A stretch of DNA of 64,000 nt from Lachnospira pectinoschiza (GTDB lineage Bacteria > Bacillota > Clostridia > Lachnospirales > Lachnospiraceae), in contig NZ_FNHZ01000002.1 of NCBI RefSeq assembly GCF_900103815.1, positions 186,001-250,000 of the forward strand. Reading direction: 5' to 3'. Position 1 is the first letter of the stretch, and every line of letters begins with the position of its first letter. A model generated the notes under the pieces. That model worked only from the letters and a program-made list of their open reading frames with translations. It had not been told where the DNA came from and ran no database searches. Positions 25,814-35,123 of this stretch are shown piece after piece. Position numbers and translations under genes: made by a program.

Positions 25814-26200
25814 TTAAGCATCGATATTAACGCCTGAAATTTTGATATTAACTTCTGATACATCTAAACCAGTCATAGTTTCAACAGCTGACTTAACCTT
25901 TTCCTGAATTACAGTAGAAACAGCAGGGATTGATGTACCATACTTAATATTTACCACTAAGCTAACAGACACAGTCTGTTCGTTAACATAAACCTTAACT
26001 CCTTTAGCAAGGTTCTTAATACCAAGTTTAGCTACCATATCGTTAGTGATATTACCTGCTAAACTTACAACACCCTCTACTTCTGTTGCTGCAAGACCTG
26101 CAACAATAGCTACTACCTCATCAGAAATCTTAACTTCACCAATGTTATTGTTCTCTGAAACTGTATAATTAGCTCCTCTATCCTCAAACTCTTTAGTCAT
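25814..26200 (-). CDS. Asp23/Gls24 family envelope stress protein
   Basis: A 128-residue protein with the Asp23 core (GEVKISDEVVAIVAGLAATEVEGV) and VNIKYGTSIPAVS. Family members associate with the cell envelope or membrane in Gram-positives. It is commonly the gene before nusB. It is the first gene after a strong promoter and so may share one long transcript with the genes down to recN. Confidence 0.92.
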   Translation of the reverse strand: MTKEFEDRGANYTVSENNNIGEVKISDEVVAIVAGLAATEVEGVVSLAGNITNDMVAKLGIKNLAKGVKVYVNEQTVSVSLVVNIKYGTSIPAVSTVIQEKVKSAVETMTGLDVSEVNIKISGVNIDA

Positions 26201-26246
26201 GTCTTAACCTCCATCGCTTTATTTTAAGCAGTTGTAATTTTAAAAC

Positions 26247-26275
26247 ATTATAACATATCACAAATTAGCTTGCAA
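26247..26275 (-). promoter_or_regulatory. Promoter of the Asp23-nusB-xseA operon
   Basis: TTGCAA (26275-26270), a 17-nt spacer and a perfect TATAAT (26252-26247) lie about 45 nt upstream of the Asp23 start. Confidence 0.75.
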
Positions 26276-26286
26276 TTGTCAATAAA

Positions 26287-29004
26287 CTACTCAACTGACT
26301 TAAGTGATTCTACCATTTTTATCTTAGATAATCTAGGGTACATTACCAAATCTACAATTAATGAGAAAATGAATGTAATTAGGTAGGTTAACACAAAGGA
26401 TTTAGCGCTTATATAACTACCAAACATAACATCTTCAAGTTCAACCGTAGTCATAATATACATATGTAATAGACGGCCAAGGATTAATCCAAATACACCG
26501 CCAATTAAAGTAAGAAGAATAATCTCTCTATAGACATACATTCCTACTTCAAAATTATAAAAACCAAGTACCTTTGTTGTGGCAATTTCTCTGATTCTCT
26601 CGGAGATATTTACATTTATAAGGTTATAAACTACCACAAAGGCAAGTAGCCCAGCAGATATTATAAGTACATAGGTTACAATGTCAAGGGACTTGATCAT
26701 ATTTTCATAATGCTCCACATTAGTATTTAAAAATGTCAAAGCTTTAATCTGCTCTCTATCCATAAGGTCGCTACTTACAAGATTAATTGTCTCGTCCTCT
26801 GAATCTGGAAGCTTTACAAGCATTCTATTAACTCCAAGGTCTTCCCCTGTAATAGAGCTGTAATAATTTGCAGTCATGTAAATGCTATGGCCTACATACA
26901 TTTCACATATGCCAGAAACCTTAATAGTTATAGGAGCGCCATTAGCATCATTAATTGTAAGGTTATCACCCACTTTAACTCCTAAGTCTCTTGCTAACTT
27001 TTCTGAAAGGATTGCTCCCTCATCTGTTAAATTTACCTTCTTATGAGACTTTCTATCTCTAAAGCTTAGGTAATTTTTATAGGCATCAATATCAGAAACA
27101 ATTGAAATGCCTGCATCGATTTCCTTGTCATTATTGCTAGCTGTTTCAGTGTAGCCATAATCAAGTAAATAATCAGTATAAAGTAAATTACTATCCATAT
27201 CTGAAGTAAGAGAATTTAAGCTCTCATCATCTAAATTGCTATTTAGACTCACAACTAAATCATAATGGAAAATCTCACTAAACTGCTTTGTTACTAAGCT
27301 TCTAATACTATCCTTTATACCAAAGCCTGCTAAAATTAGTGCTCCACAACCTGCAATTCCAATAATTGTCATTATAAATCTCTTCTTATAAAGGAATAGA
27401 TTTCTCATAGTTACCTTAGTTGTAAAGTTTAGTCTTTTCCAGATAAAGCCCACCTTTTCAAGTAATATCTTCTTACCACTAATTGGAGCCTTAGGTCTCA
27501 TAAGTTCTGATGGAACCTCTGCTGTTGTCTCTCCACAAGCAATTATTGTAACAATCATTGTTGTAAGAGTTAGGCTTAAAACTGCAATTATTGATAAAAT
27601 CGTGTGGTTAGCTGGCACAATATCAGGAATCTGATAAATAATATTCCAAGCATTAATAATAATATAAGGGAAAATCTTTAGTCCCACAATGCAACCAAGG
27701 ATTCCACCTATCATTGAAGCAATTAAGGCATACAAGACATATTTAAGTGAAATAATAAATCTTGAGTAACCAAGGGCCTTATAAGTACCAATTAAGCCTC
27801 TTTGCTCATCAACTAATCTAGCCATTGTTGTAAGACAAACAAGTCCTGCTACCACAATGAAAAAGATTGGGAATACTGTAGCAATGGCTCCCATTCTATT
27901 AGCACTCTGCTTGTAATCTACAAAAGAGTAGGATTCATTTCTTGTAAGGCTAAGCCATGTATAGTTAGAAATTCTATCCTCCACTTCAGTTAGTGCCTGA
28001 TCAAAAGGCTCATTTACCAAACTATAGTCAAACTCAGCAAGGGCCTTTTGATAGTTTGGCTCAATATAAGGAGCAATCATATCTGAAACGTCTCTATTTG
28101 GATAATAAGACTGATAAATAGAAGTTAAATTAGCCACAACCTGGGCATAAATCTCATCATCAAGAGTTGCTAGTCTAGCCTCTCTTTTTTCTTCAATCTC
28201 GCTTACTAAACTATTATAGCGCTCTTCAAATCTTGAATCTCCCACTGCAAGAATTGCATCCTCGTAAGACTCTAAATATTCAAAGTAGTCATTATCATAA
28301 GTTGAGAAATCCTTTGCACCAGAAATATTTAAATAAACTTCTGAATAATATTGACTCTTAAAGTTTTCATCATTTACAAAAACAAGATATGACAAAGTGC
28401 CATTTCCCACTGTTGTTGAATCGATATAGTAGGATACATAAACCGGTGTATATACGTAACCAACTACTGTGTAGCTTGTATTGGCAATTTCATCTTCTAG
28501 ATTTTCGCCACCCTCAAGTAAAGCGTCAACTTCTGATTCTTCTCCCTTTGAAAATGTTATCTCATCTCCAATTGCAGGCAAATCTACTGCGCTTTCATAT
28601 CTTATTACACATTCATTATCAGCTTCAGGTAATCTACCTTTAACTAGCTTTAGGCTGTTAACCCCGTCAGATTCTGGAAGACTAGTTATTCTTACAGCCT
28701 TTTCTACTTCGTCTACTGTAGTTAGTAGGTCTAGGTAGTGGCTTGCAAAAACATTTTCAACACCCTCCACCTGACTAATCTGATTCACATCCTCACTGTC
28801 AAAGCCAATTGATGATAAAATTCGTAAATCGTAAAGATTATAGTCATCATAGTAGGCATCAGATGAGGACTTCATATCGCTTGAAGAGGCGGTTACACCT
28901 GCAAAAAATGCTACGCCAATAAAGCAGATAGCAAATATAGCAAAGAATCGCCCAAAGCTTTGTTTTATTTCTCTTAGTAAATCTTTTATAAAAGCTATAC
29001 CCAT
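26287..29004 (-). CDS. FtsX-like ABC transporter permease
   Basis: A 905-residue permease. One N-terminal transmembrane helix is followed by a large extracellular region (about 45-365), then about three helices, a second extracellular region, and a C-terminal FtsX domain with RIREIATTKVLGFYNFEVG. A matching GLIGTYKALGYSRFIISLKY sits in the first FtsX repeat. This two-repeat layout fits MacB/FtsX-type permeases that move lipids or peptides or transmit envelope signals. It is 9 nt after its ATPase gene. Substrate unknown. Confidence 0.9.
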   Translation of the reverse strand: MGIAFIKDLLREIKQSFGRFFAIFAICFIGVAFFAGVTASSSDMKSSSDAYYDDYNLYDLRILSSIGFDSEDVNQISQVEGVENVFASHYLDLLTTVDEVEKAVRITSLPESDGVNSLKLVKGRLPEADNECVIRYESAVDLPAIGDEITFSKGEESEVDALLEGGENLEDEIANTSYTVVGYVYTPVYVSYYIDSTTVGNGTLSYLVFVNDENFKSQYYSEVYLNISGAKDFSTYDNDYFEYLESYEDAILAVGDSRFEERYNSLVSEIEEKREARLATLDDEIYAQVVANLTSIYQSYYPNRDVSDMIAPYIEPNYQKALAEFDYSLVNEPFDQALTEVEDRISNYTWLSLTRNESYSFVDYKQSANRMGAIATVFPIFFIVVAGLVCLTTMARLVDEQRGLIGTYKALGYSRFIISLKYVLYALIASMIGGILGCIVGLKIFPYIIINAWNIIYQIPDIVPANHTILSIIAVLSLTLTTMIVTIIACGETTAEVPSELMRPKAPISGKKILLEKVGFIWKRLNFTTKVTMRNLFLYKKRFIMTIIGIAGCGALILAGFGIKDSIRSLVTKQFSEIFHYDLVVSLNSNLDDESLNSLTSDMDSNLLYTDYLLDYGYTETASNNDKEIDAGISIVSDIDAYKNYLSFRDRKSHKKVNLTDEGAILSEKLARDLGVKVGDNLTINDANGAPITIKVSGICEMYVGHSIYMTANYYSSITGEDLGVNRMLVKLPDSEDETINLVSSDLMDREQIKALTFLNTNVEHYENMIKSLDIVTYVLIISAGLLAFVVVYNLINVNISERIREIATTKVLGFYNFEVGMYVYREIILLTLIGGVFGLILGRLLHMYIMTTVELEDVMFGSYISAKSFVLTYLITFIFSLIVDLVMYPRLSKIKMVESLKSVE

Positions 29005-29013
29005 ATTCTCCTC

Positions 29014-29715
29014 CTACCACTCAATGTCATCTATAGATACAGGATTTTCATTAAGGGTGATGGACTCAACGGCACCATTCTTTACCTTAATAACTTTGTC
29101 TCCCATAGCTGAAATTGCTAGGTTATGGGTTATAACAACTACAGTTACCTTCTTCTCTTTACAGGTATCATATAAAAGCTTTAAAATCTGCTTACCTGTA
29201 TTATAATCAAGAGCGCCTGTTGGCTCATCACAAAGTAAAATCTTAGGGTTTTTTGCTAAAGCTCTAGCGATTGCTACTCTTTGCTGTTCACCACCAGAAA
29301 TCTGTGATGGGAAGTTAGAAATTCTATCTTCTAGACCAACGGCTTTAATAGTTTCATCGATATCTAAAGGATCCTTTACAATCTGTGTGGCAAGCTCAAC
29401 ATTTTCACGAACTGTTAAGTTTTGTACTAGATTGTAGAACTGAAATACAAAGCCAATATCATTCCTTCTATAAGTTGTTAATTTCTTGTTGTTATATTCG
29501 CTAATTTCTTTACCATCTACAATAATCTTACCTGTAGTCTGGCTATCCATACCTCCAAGTAGGTTTAAAATAGTACTCTTACCTGCACCTGAAGCGCCGG
29601 CAATTACAACGAACTCTCCTTCATCAATTGTAAAGTTAGTTCCAGTAAGGGCTTTGATTTTGACATTGCCCATTCTGTAAATCTTCCAAACGTCCCTAAA
29701 TTCAATAAAACTCAT
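29014..29715 (-). CDS. ABC transporter ATPase, MacB/LolD type
   Basis: A 233-residue ATPase with Walker A GASGAGKSTILNLLGG, the signature ISGGEQQRVAIARAL, Walker B ILLCDEPTGALD and the switch histidine in VVVITHN. This subfamily powers FtsX-fold permeases. It lies between the deacetylase (15 nt) and the permease (9 nt), so the three are almost certainly one operon. Confidence 0.95.
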   Translation of the reverse strand: MSFIEFRDVWKIYRMGNVKIKALTGTNFTIDEGEFVVIAGASGAGKSTILNLLGGMDSQTTGKIIVDGKEISEYNNKKLTTYRRNDIGFVFQFYNLVQNLTVRENVELATQIVKDPLDIDETIKAVGLEDRISNFPSQISGGEQQRVAIARALAKNPKILLCDEPTGALDYNTGKQILKLLYDTCKEKKVTVVVITHNLAISAMGDKVIKVKNGAVESITLNENPVSIDDIEW

Positions 29716-29730
29716 GTTCTCTCTCCTTCT

Positions 29731-30600
29731 TTAGAAAAGCTTTATAGTAGCTCCTCCTGGTATTTCGATACATTTATCATTATTTGCCATAACAAAGACG
29801 CTCATAGCGTTTGGATTGTAAACGTAAGAATTTCTTGCAAAGAACTGTAGGTTATTAAAGGCCTCGTCGTACTCAACGATTTCTAAATTAGTGGCATACC
29901 AAATGTCATCTCTATTAGAAATAACCTTACAGAATTCCTCCATAAGCTCCCAATTGTCGTTTCTATCAAACTCAAAGCTATGTCCCCAAACATACATCAT
30001 GTATAGATACTGCTTCTTTGTTAAATTTATAAAATCCTTAGCTAAATCTACTAAATGGTGATTGTGATGGCATGTTGGAAGCCAGTGCATATAATCTTCT
30101 GGAATTCCAAAGCCTGTTTCATCTCCAAGTAGAATTGGGCCTTCGGCATCCTTTGCAAAATGTTTCGCTGCGCAAATGTTGGCATACTTATCACCTGCAA
30201 CTCTTGCATACTTAAAGCCTAGTGACTTTGCTAAGTTAATTATCTCATCATTATAAGAACCGTTAGGGAAAGCAAGTCCTCTAACTGGTCTTTGCATAAT
30301 CTCTTCTAGATTATTCTTATCCTCTAGTAATTCCTCACAAATCTGGTATGGAGTGCATCTTGCCATTGTTGGATGTGTCATTGTATGCACTGCAACCTCG
30401 TGATTCTTATAGAGTTCCTTCCATTCATCTTGACTAATATGAATGTCATCTTTTACTTCTGAGTTAAGATTAAAAGTAGCCTTAATATGGTACTTGTCTA
30501 GTAACTCTAACAAGCGGTAATCCTGAACTTTTCCATCATCATAACTAAGGGTAAGAACTTTGTGTTTACCCCCTGGATAAGCCTTATATATTCTGTTCAT
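29731..30600 (-). CDS. Polysaccharide deacetylase (CE4, NodB-like)
   Basis: A 289-residue cytoplasmic-looking protein without a signal peptide. The NodB fold is indicated by LTLSYDDGKVQD, with the metal and base aspartates, and the metal histidines in VHTMTHP. The start at 30600 (MNRIYKAYPGG) follows GGGAGG. Family members remove acyl groups from N-acetylated sugars, but this subfamily's substrate is not known. Its operon link to an FtsX-type exporter suggests an envelope or glycan role. Confidence 0.82.
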   Translation of the reverse strand: MNRIYKAYPGGKHKVLTLSYDDGKVQDYRLLELLDKYHIKATFNLNSEVKDDIHISQDEWKELYKNHEVAVHTMTHPTMARCTPYQICEELLEDKNNLEEIMQRPVRGLAFPNGSYNDEIINLAKSLGFKYARVAGDKYANICAAKHFAKDAEGPILLGDETGFGIPEDYMHWLPTCHHNHHLVDLAKDFINLTKKQYLYMMYVWGHSFEFDRNDNWELMEEFCKVISNRDDIWYATNLEIVEYDEAFNNLQFFARNSYVYNPNAMSVFVMANNDKCIEIPGGATIKLF

Positions 30601-30667
30601 CTTTTCCTCCCAAAACAATTAAAACCTTTGGATTTAATCATCTTTTTAAAATATAACTTACCAAATA

Positions 30668-30673
30668 ATTATA
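30668..30673 (-). promoter_or_regulatory. -10 element upstream of the deacetylase operon
   Basis: A perfect TATAAT lies about 68 nt before the deacetylase start. The -35 is poor (TTTATA at 17-nt spacing), so activation by another factor is possible. Confidence 0.45.
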
Positions 30674-30703
30674 CTACAATCCCTCAATTTATAAAAGGAA
30701 AAA

Positions 30704-30729
30704 GCCCTAAACCAACTAAGGTTTAGGGC
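30704..30729 (-). terminator. Terminator of the FIST-chemoreceptor operon
   Basis: A 10-bp stem GCCCTAAACC/GGTTTAGGGC with a 6-nt loop is followed on the minus strand by TTTTT. Confidence 0.9.
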
Positions 30730-30745
30730 CAAAAGGAGTATAATA

Positions 30746-31708
30746 TTATTTTAATCTTCTCTTAATGATTTCAATCATTTCAGGATACTGATCTAGGATA
30801 TTTGTTAATTCCTCGAAAATGAAACTCTTTTGTGTGATTTTAAGCTTCATAGAATCAATATTTTCTGAAACGGAATCGTAATATCTTTCAGAACTAAGAA
30901 TAGTATCTGTAATTTCATCAATGTGCTCTGAACAAGAATTAATAACACTTTCAATACCCTTGTTGCCATCTTCAATTTCATCGGCAACAACCTTAATGTT
31001 ATCTACAACTTCTTCAGTTTCATTGATATGGTTCATAGAGTCGTTCATAGCAGAACGTGTATCATCAATAGAATCCATAAGTCTTGAATTGTTCTGATTT
31101 AATCTGTCCATGCTATCGCCAATAGAACCAACTAAAGTCTTAATATCAGAAGATAACTTATTTACCTGATCAGCAACAACGGCAAAGCCTCGTCCTGATT
31201 CACCAGCTCTTGCAGCCTCAATTGAAGCATTAAGGGCAAGTAAGTTAGTCTGATTTGCAATACCATTAATGGCATTTACCTTTTCAAGGATTTCATCGAA
31301 ACTCTTTTGGAATTCCTCAAATACTTCCTGAACTGCCTTGATTGTCTCATTTACAGACTGAGAAGAAACTCTTACATTGTTCATACTTGAGTGAGTCTCA
31401 TTAACAGTTCCAAGCATCTTATCAATGATTTCCTCGAAATGATTTAATACCTTTCTAACATCATCAAATTCATCTCTAAAATGTACAACGGAGTCATTGA
31501 TTTCTCTTGACTGACGCTTAACTTCTACAAATGAACTTGTTACAGCCTGAAGGCTTTCAGATGTAATTAATTCCTCAGCAACTAATTTGTTTTTCTGTGC
31601 CATTATATGATTAGATGATTGCACAATTGGCATAAATACCTTATTTAAGTCTATCTTCTTTTCAGTTGTTGCTGTCTTTGCTGTATTATCAACTTTTCTA
31701 CCAAACAT
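30746..31708 (-). CDS. Soluble methyl-accepting chemotaxis-type signalling protein
   Basis: A 320-residue all-helical protein with no transmembrane segment. The chemoreceptor hairpin tip is intact: [20 protein letters not shown] followed by [18 protein letters not shown]. This is the part that contacts CheA and CheW. It lacks its own recognisable sensory domain and lies 15 nt after a FIST-domain gene, so the FIST protein is a likely sensory partner. An AAGGAGG site precedes the start. Confidence 0.9.
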   Translation of the reverse strand: MFGRKVDNTAKTATTEKKIDLNKVFMPIVQSSNHIMAQKNKLVAEELITSESLQAVTSSFVEVKRQSREINDSVVHFRDEFDDVRKVLNHFEEIIDKMLGTVNETHSSMNNVRVSSQSVNETIKAVQEVFEEFQKSFDEILEKVNAINGIANQTNLLALNASIEAARAGESGRGFAVVADQVNKLSSDIKTLVGSIGDSMDRLNQNNSRLMDSIDDTRSAMNDSMNHINETEEVVDNIKVVADEIEDGNKGIESVINSCSEHIDEITDTILSSERYYDSVSENIDSMKLKITQKSFIFEELTNILDQYPEMIEIIKRRLK

Positions 31709-31723
31709 TGCAAACCTCCTTAA

Positions 31724-32815
31724 TTAATCAAAAACCGCACAAACCATTGTCTGATTTACATGCTGATTCAAATACTGTTCTCCACCAGCTATATATCCGA
31801 AATTAGGTGCTACTGTTGCCATGTTTTTTAGATATTCAATTGTGTAATTCTCGCTATTAAAGAAAAGATATCTAAAGCAGCAGTTAAATGAAATCATACA
31901 AGATGGATTACTAACTTTACTTCTAATATTTCTCTTTGTCTCTTCAGCAACTTCTCTATAATCAAGAACACTTAAGATACTAATAGCATCATTTTCATAA
32001 ATCTTCTTATAATTAATAAGACCGCCATTAGTTCCTGGCTCCTTCATAGATGCGATGTAAACTTCATCGCCTACAACTCGACCAAATGGATTAACAAATA
32101 CATTGTCGCAAACCTGATTTACAGGCACTCCAGTTTCTTCAGAATAAACTTGAGCTGCTGGTCTACCATCAAGACAACAAAGCTCTCTCTTATTTAAGTC
32201 TACCTTTGTGGCAATATGTACAGGATTATCAGTAGGTGCGTAGATATTTTCCTTAAACATATGAACCTTGCCTTCTGTATTCTTAATCATCATATATCCC
32301 AGAGTATCTTTATAAACTTGTCCGTTTACAAATACTAAAGGATCTTTGCCCTCTGGAACATCAAAAATCGATCCACCAATAAGGCTAATTTTGTGCTTTT
32401 CTAATACAACGTTAAGAGTTGATGTAGCAACTTCTTCGTTGTATGGGCAAAACTCTAGGCAGATTGTATTATCAGCACCAGCGCCTACTTCCTGTACACT
32501 CTTTTCAAGTGTATAGATTTCTGATAAAGGAGCTCTTCTAATGTGCTTAATAACACCTGCGGTCATCTTTGCTCCACCTGTTACAGCCATAATCTGAAGA
32601 TGCTTATCATCAATTGTATCATTGTAATAACAAATTCCACCTGTTCCTAAAACCGGTACACCTGGGAATCTATTAGTTAGTTCATTACCCACTGATTCAA
32701 TCATTTCATATGGGCAAATATAAACTAATCCGATTGGATTTGATACGCCTCCTAAAGCCTCCGTTACAGCCTTAGCAAAATCAACATTCTTACTAATTCC
32801 AAACTTAGATTTCAT
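31724..32815 (-). CDS. FIST domain sensory protein
   Basis: A 363-residue protein with FIST_N (about 1-200, with NPIGLVYICPYEMIES and VPVLGTGGICYYND) and FIST_C (about 220-350, with VCDNVFVNPFGRVVGDEVYIAS). FIST domains are predicted small-ligand sensors, possibly for amino acids, often fused to or beside chemotaxis proteins. There is no signal peptide, so it should act in the cytoplasm. The start follows AGGAGG. Confidence 0.88.
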   Translation of the reverse strand: MKSKFGISKNVDFAKAVTEALGGVSNPIGLVYICPYEMIESVGNELTNRFPGVPVLGTGGICYYNDTIDDKHLQIMAVTGGAKMTAGVIKHIRRAPLSEIYTLEKSVQEVGAGADNTICLEFCPYNEEVATSTLNVVLEKHKISLIGGSIFDVPEGKDPLVFVNGQVYKDTLGYMMIKNTEGKVHMFKENIYAPTDNPVHIATKVDLNKRELCCLDGRPAAQVYSEETGVPVNQVCDNVFVNPFGRVVGDEVYIASMKEPGTNGGLINYKKIYENDAISILSVLDYREVAEETKRNIRSKVSNPSCMISFNCCFRYLFFNSENYTIEYLKNMATVAPNFGYIAGGEQYLNQHVNQTMVCAVFD

Positions 32816-33031
32816 AAAGCCTCCTAATTTGTATTAATTTGTTACGCACTTAAACTAGATATATTTTAACACAAAATTTTTTATTTAGCTAGTAAATAAA
32901 AAATAAAACTTAAAAAACTTGTAAATATATATATATGTATGAATCAAATCTCTAGAAATTATATAAAAATATATTATTATAGGAAGTTAGACGATATAAT
33001 TGGATGTGTATAGTAAACCTGTAAATAAAAA

Positions 33032-33057
33032 AGAGGTGTAGCTACTGCTACACCTCT
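33032..33057 (-). terminator. Terminator of the kduI-kduD operon
   Basis: An 11-bp perfect stem AGAGGTGTAGC/GCTACACCTCT with a 4-nt loop, then TTTTTT on the minus strand. The rest of the gap to the FIST start (33058-33112 and 32816-33031) is very AT-rich and shows no gene. Confidence 0.92.
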
Positions 33058-33112
33058 AAAATCTAAATCTATATACTAATGAAAGTTATAATTTAGTTTA
33101 TTCTTTACTTAA

Positions 33113-33910
33113 TTACTGTGGCTGCTTTCCGATGTAAGCAAGGATACCACCATCAACGTAAAGGATATGACCATTAACTGCATCAGCTGCTTCTGAAGCT
33201 AAGAATACTGCAGGACCTGCAAGTTCTTCTGGCTTTAACCATCTTTCAGCTGGAGTCTTAGCTACGATGAAGGCATCGAATGGATGTCTTGAACCATCAG
33301 CCTGTCTCTCACGAAGAGGAGCTGTCTGAGGAGTTTCAATGTAACCAGGTCCAATACCATTACACTGGATATTGTACTTACCATATTCAGAACAAATATT
33401 TCTTGTAAGCATCTTTAAACCACCCTTAGCTGCAGCGTAAGCTGAAACTGTTTCACGGCCTAATTCTGACATCATTGAGCAGATGTTGATGATCTTACCA
33501 TGACCTCTTTCGATCATTGATGGAATAACTGCCTTAGATACGATGAATGGAGCATTTAAGTCTACATCGATTACCTGTCTGAATTCAGCAGCTGTCATTT
33601 CGCACATAGGAATTCTCTTAATGATACCAGCGTTGTTAACTAAGATATCGATAGGACCAACTTCCTTTGTGATCTTTTCTACTGTAGCGTTAACAGCATC
33701 TTCATCTGTAACGTCACAAACATAACCTGTAGCATCGATACCAGCTTCCTTATAAGCTGCAATACCCTTATCTACTAATTCCTGCTTAATATCGTTGAAA
33801 ACGATCTTAGCACCAGCTTTTGCCATGCCAGAAGCGATAGCAAAACCAATACCATAAGATGCACCAGTTACGAATGCAATCTTGCCTTCAAGTGAAAAAT
33901 TAACTGACAT
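33113..33910 (-). CDS. kduD: 2-keto-3-deoxygluconate dehydrogenase-type SDR (KduD)
   Basis: A 265-residue short-chain dehydrogenase. It has the nucleotide loop TGASYGIG, NNAG, and the catalytic Tyr-x3-Lys in SAYAAAKGG. The position after kduI favours the KduD role of reducing 2,5-diketo-3-deoxygluconate in uronate breakdown; gluconate 5-dehydrogenase is the closest alternative. An AAGGAG site precedes the start. The 129-nt gap after kduI holds small AT-rich hairpins. Confidence 0.88.
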   Translation of the reverse strand: MSVNFSLEGKIAFVTGASYGIGFAIASGMAKAGAKIVFNDIKQELVDKGIAAYKEAGIDATGYVCDVTDEDAVNATVEKITKEVGPIDILVNNAGIIKRIPMCEMTAAEFRQVIDVDLNAPFIVSKAVIPSMIERGHGKIINICSMMSELGRETVSAYAAAKGGLKMLTRNICSEYGKYNIQCNGIGPGYIETPQTAPLRERQADGSRHPFDAFIVAKTPAERWLKPEELAGPAVFLASEAADAVNGHILYVDGGILAYIGKQPQ

Positions 33911-34039
33911 TTTATTAATCTCCTTCTTTTTTTAATTTATAAATGAAATTTGGTAAACCAAATAACATTATCTTATATAGCTTAAGATTTATACGTCTTT
34001 AAGAAAAATGCCTTAGAAATCCTCTTATTTTCTAAGAAA

Positions 34040-34882
34040 TTATCTTAAATCCTTCATGTCTACATCATCCATATCATCGAAGTCCTGGTTCTCGCCAACC
34101 ATACCCCAAATGAATGTATATGCATGTGTAGCTGAAGCTGAGTGAATTGACCAGCTTGGAGAAATAACAGCTTCTTCATTTCTCATAACGATGTGACGTG
34201 TCTCTGTTGGCTCGCCCATGTAGTGGAATACTACAGCATCTTCTGGTACTTCAAAGTAAAGATAAACTTCCATTCTTCTATCATGTGTATGACATGGCAT
34301 TGTGTTCCAAACTGAACCTGGCTCAAGGCAAGTCATACCCATCTCTAACTGACAGCTTTCAACCTGACCTGGAAGGATGTACTTGTTGATTGTTCTGTGG
34401 TTAGCAGATTCAAGGCAACCAAGTTCCTTCTTGTTCTCTGGTAAAATATCCTTAGCAGGATCAATAAATACTGTAGGATATGTCTTATGAGCTGGAGCTG
34501 AGTTTAAGTAGAACTTAGCTGGCTTTGTAGGATCAGCACTCTTAAATGTAATATCCTTAGCGCCCATACCAATATACATACCGTCTTTATACTTGAAATT
34601 ATATTCTGTTCCATCAACAGTAACTGTACCATTACCACCGATGTTAATAATACCTAATTCTCTTCTCTCTAAGAAATACTTAGCTCTAAGCTCATCACCT
34701 GCTTCAAGCTTTAATTCTTTATTAACTGGAGTTGCAGCACCAACGATAATTCTATCGATCTGGCTGTAAGTTAACTTAATCTCATCTGGAACAAATACGT
34801 TCTCAATTAAAAAATCATGTCTTAATCTTGCTGTGTCGTAAGTCTTTACGTCCACAGGATTTGCACCTGGTCTAACTTCCAT
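34040..34882 (-). CDS. kduI: 5-dehydro-4-deoxy-D-glucuronate isomerase (KduI)
   Basis: Isomerises the unsaturated-uronate product of pectin or glycosaminoglycan lyases. The 280-residue cupin protein has the metal-binding [18 protein letters not shown] segment and [20 protein letters not shown] near the C-terminus. The N-terminus matches family length. It is the first gene of a two-gene operon with kduD, driven by a promoter at 35001-34973. No lyase, kdgK or kdgA genes are in the window. Confidence 0.96.
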   Translation of the reverse strand: MEVRPGANPVDVKTYDTARLRHDFLIENVFVPDEIKLTYSQIDRIIVGAATPVNKELKLEAGDELRAKYFLERRELGIINIGGNGTVTVDGTEYNFKYKDGMYIGMGAKDITFKSADPTKPAKFYLNSAPAHKTYPTVFIDPAKDILPENKKELGCLESANHRTINKYILPGQVESCQLEMGMTCLEPGSVWNTMPCHTHDRRMEVYLYFEVPEDAVVFHYMGEPTETRHIVMRNEEAVISPSWSIHSASATHAYTFIWGMVGENQDFDDMDDVDMKDLR

Positions 34883-34972
34883 CTTAATATCTCCTTAAAA
34901 TCACAAAAAAATTTTAGTCCTTTTAAATTTCACTAAAATAGTAAAAGTTAAAAAATCTAAATCGCAAGGTCT

Positions 34973-35020
34973 ATATTACCATAAACTTTGCCCTCAGACA
35001 AGTAATAAAGCACGTTACTT
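34973..35020 (-). promoter_or_regulatory. kduI promoter with adjacent inverted repeat
   Basis: TTGTCT (35001-34996), a 17-nt spacer and TAATAT (34978-34973). AAGTAA (35000-35005) and TTACTT (35015-35020) form an inverted repeat touching the -35 box, a possible sugar-responsive operator. A second repeat, AAATCTA/TAGATTT (35060-35082), may be the pdp terminator. Confidence 0.6.
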
Positions 35021-35123
35021 CTTTAACAAACTGAAAAATTTTGCCGTGAATTTTTAAGAAAATCTATCTCTATAGTAGATTTATTTATACATATATATAG
35101 ATAAAATCCCATAAAAATATTTT

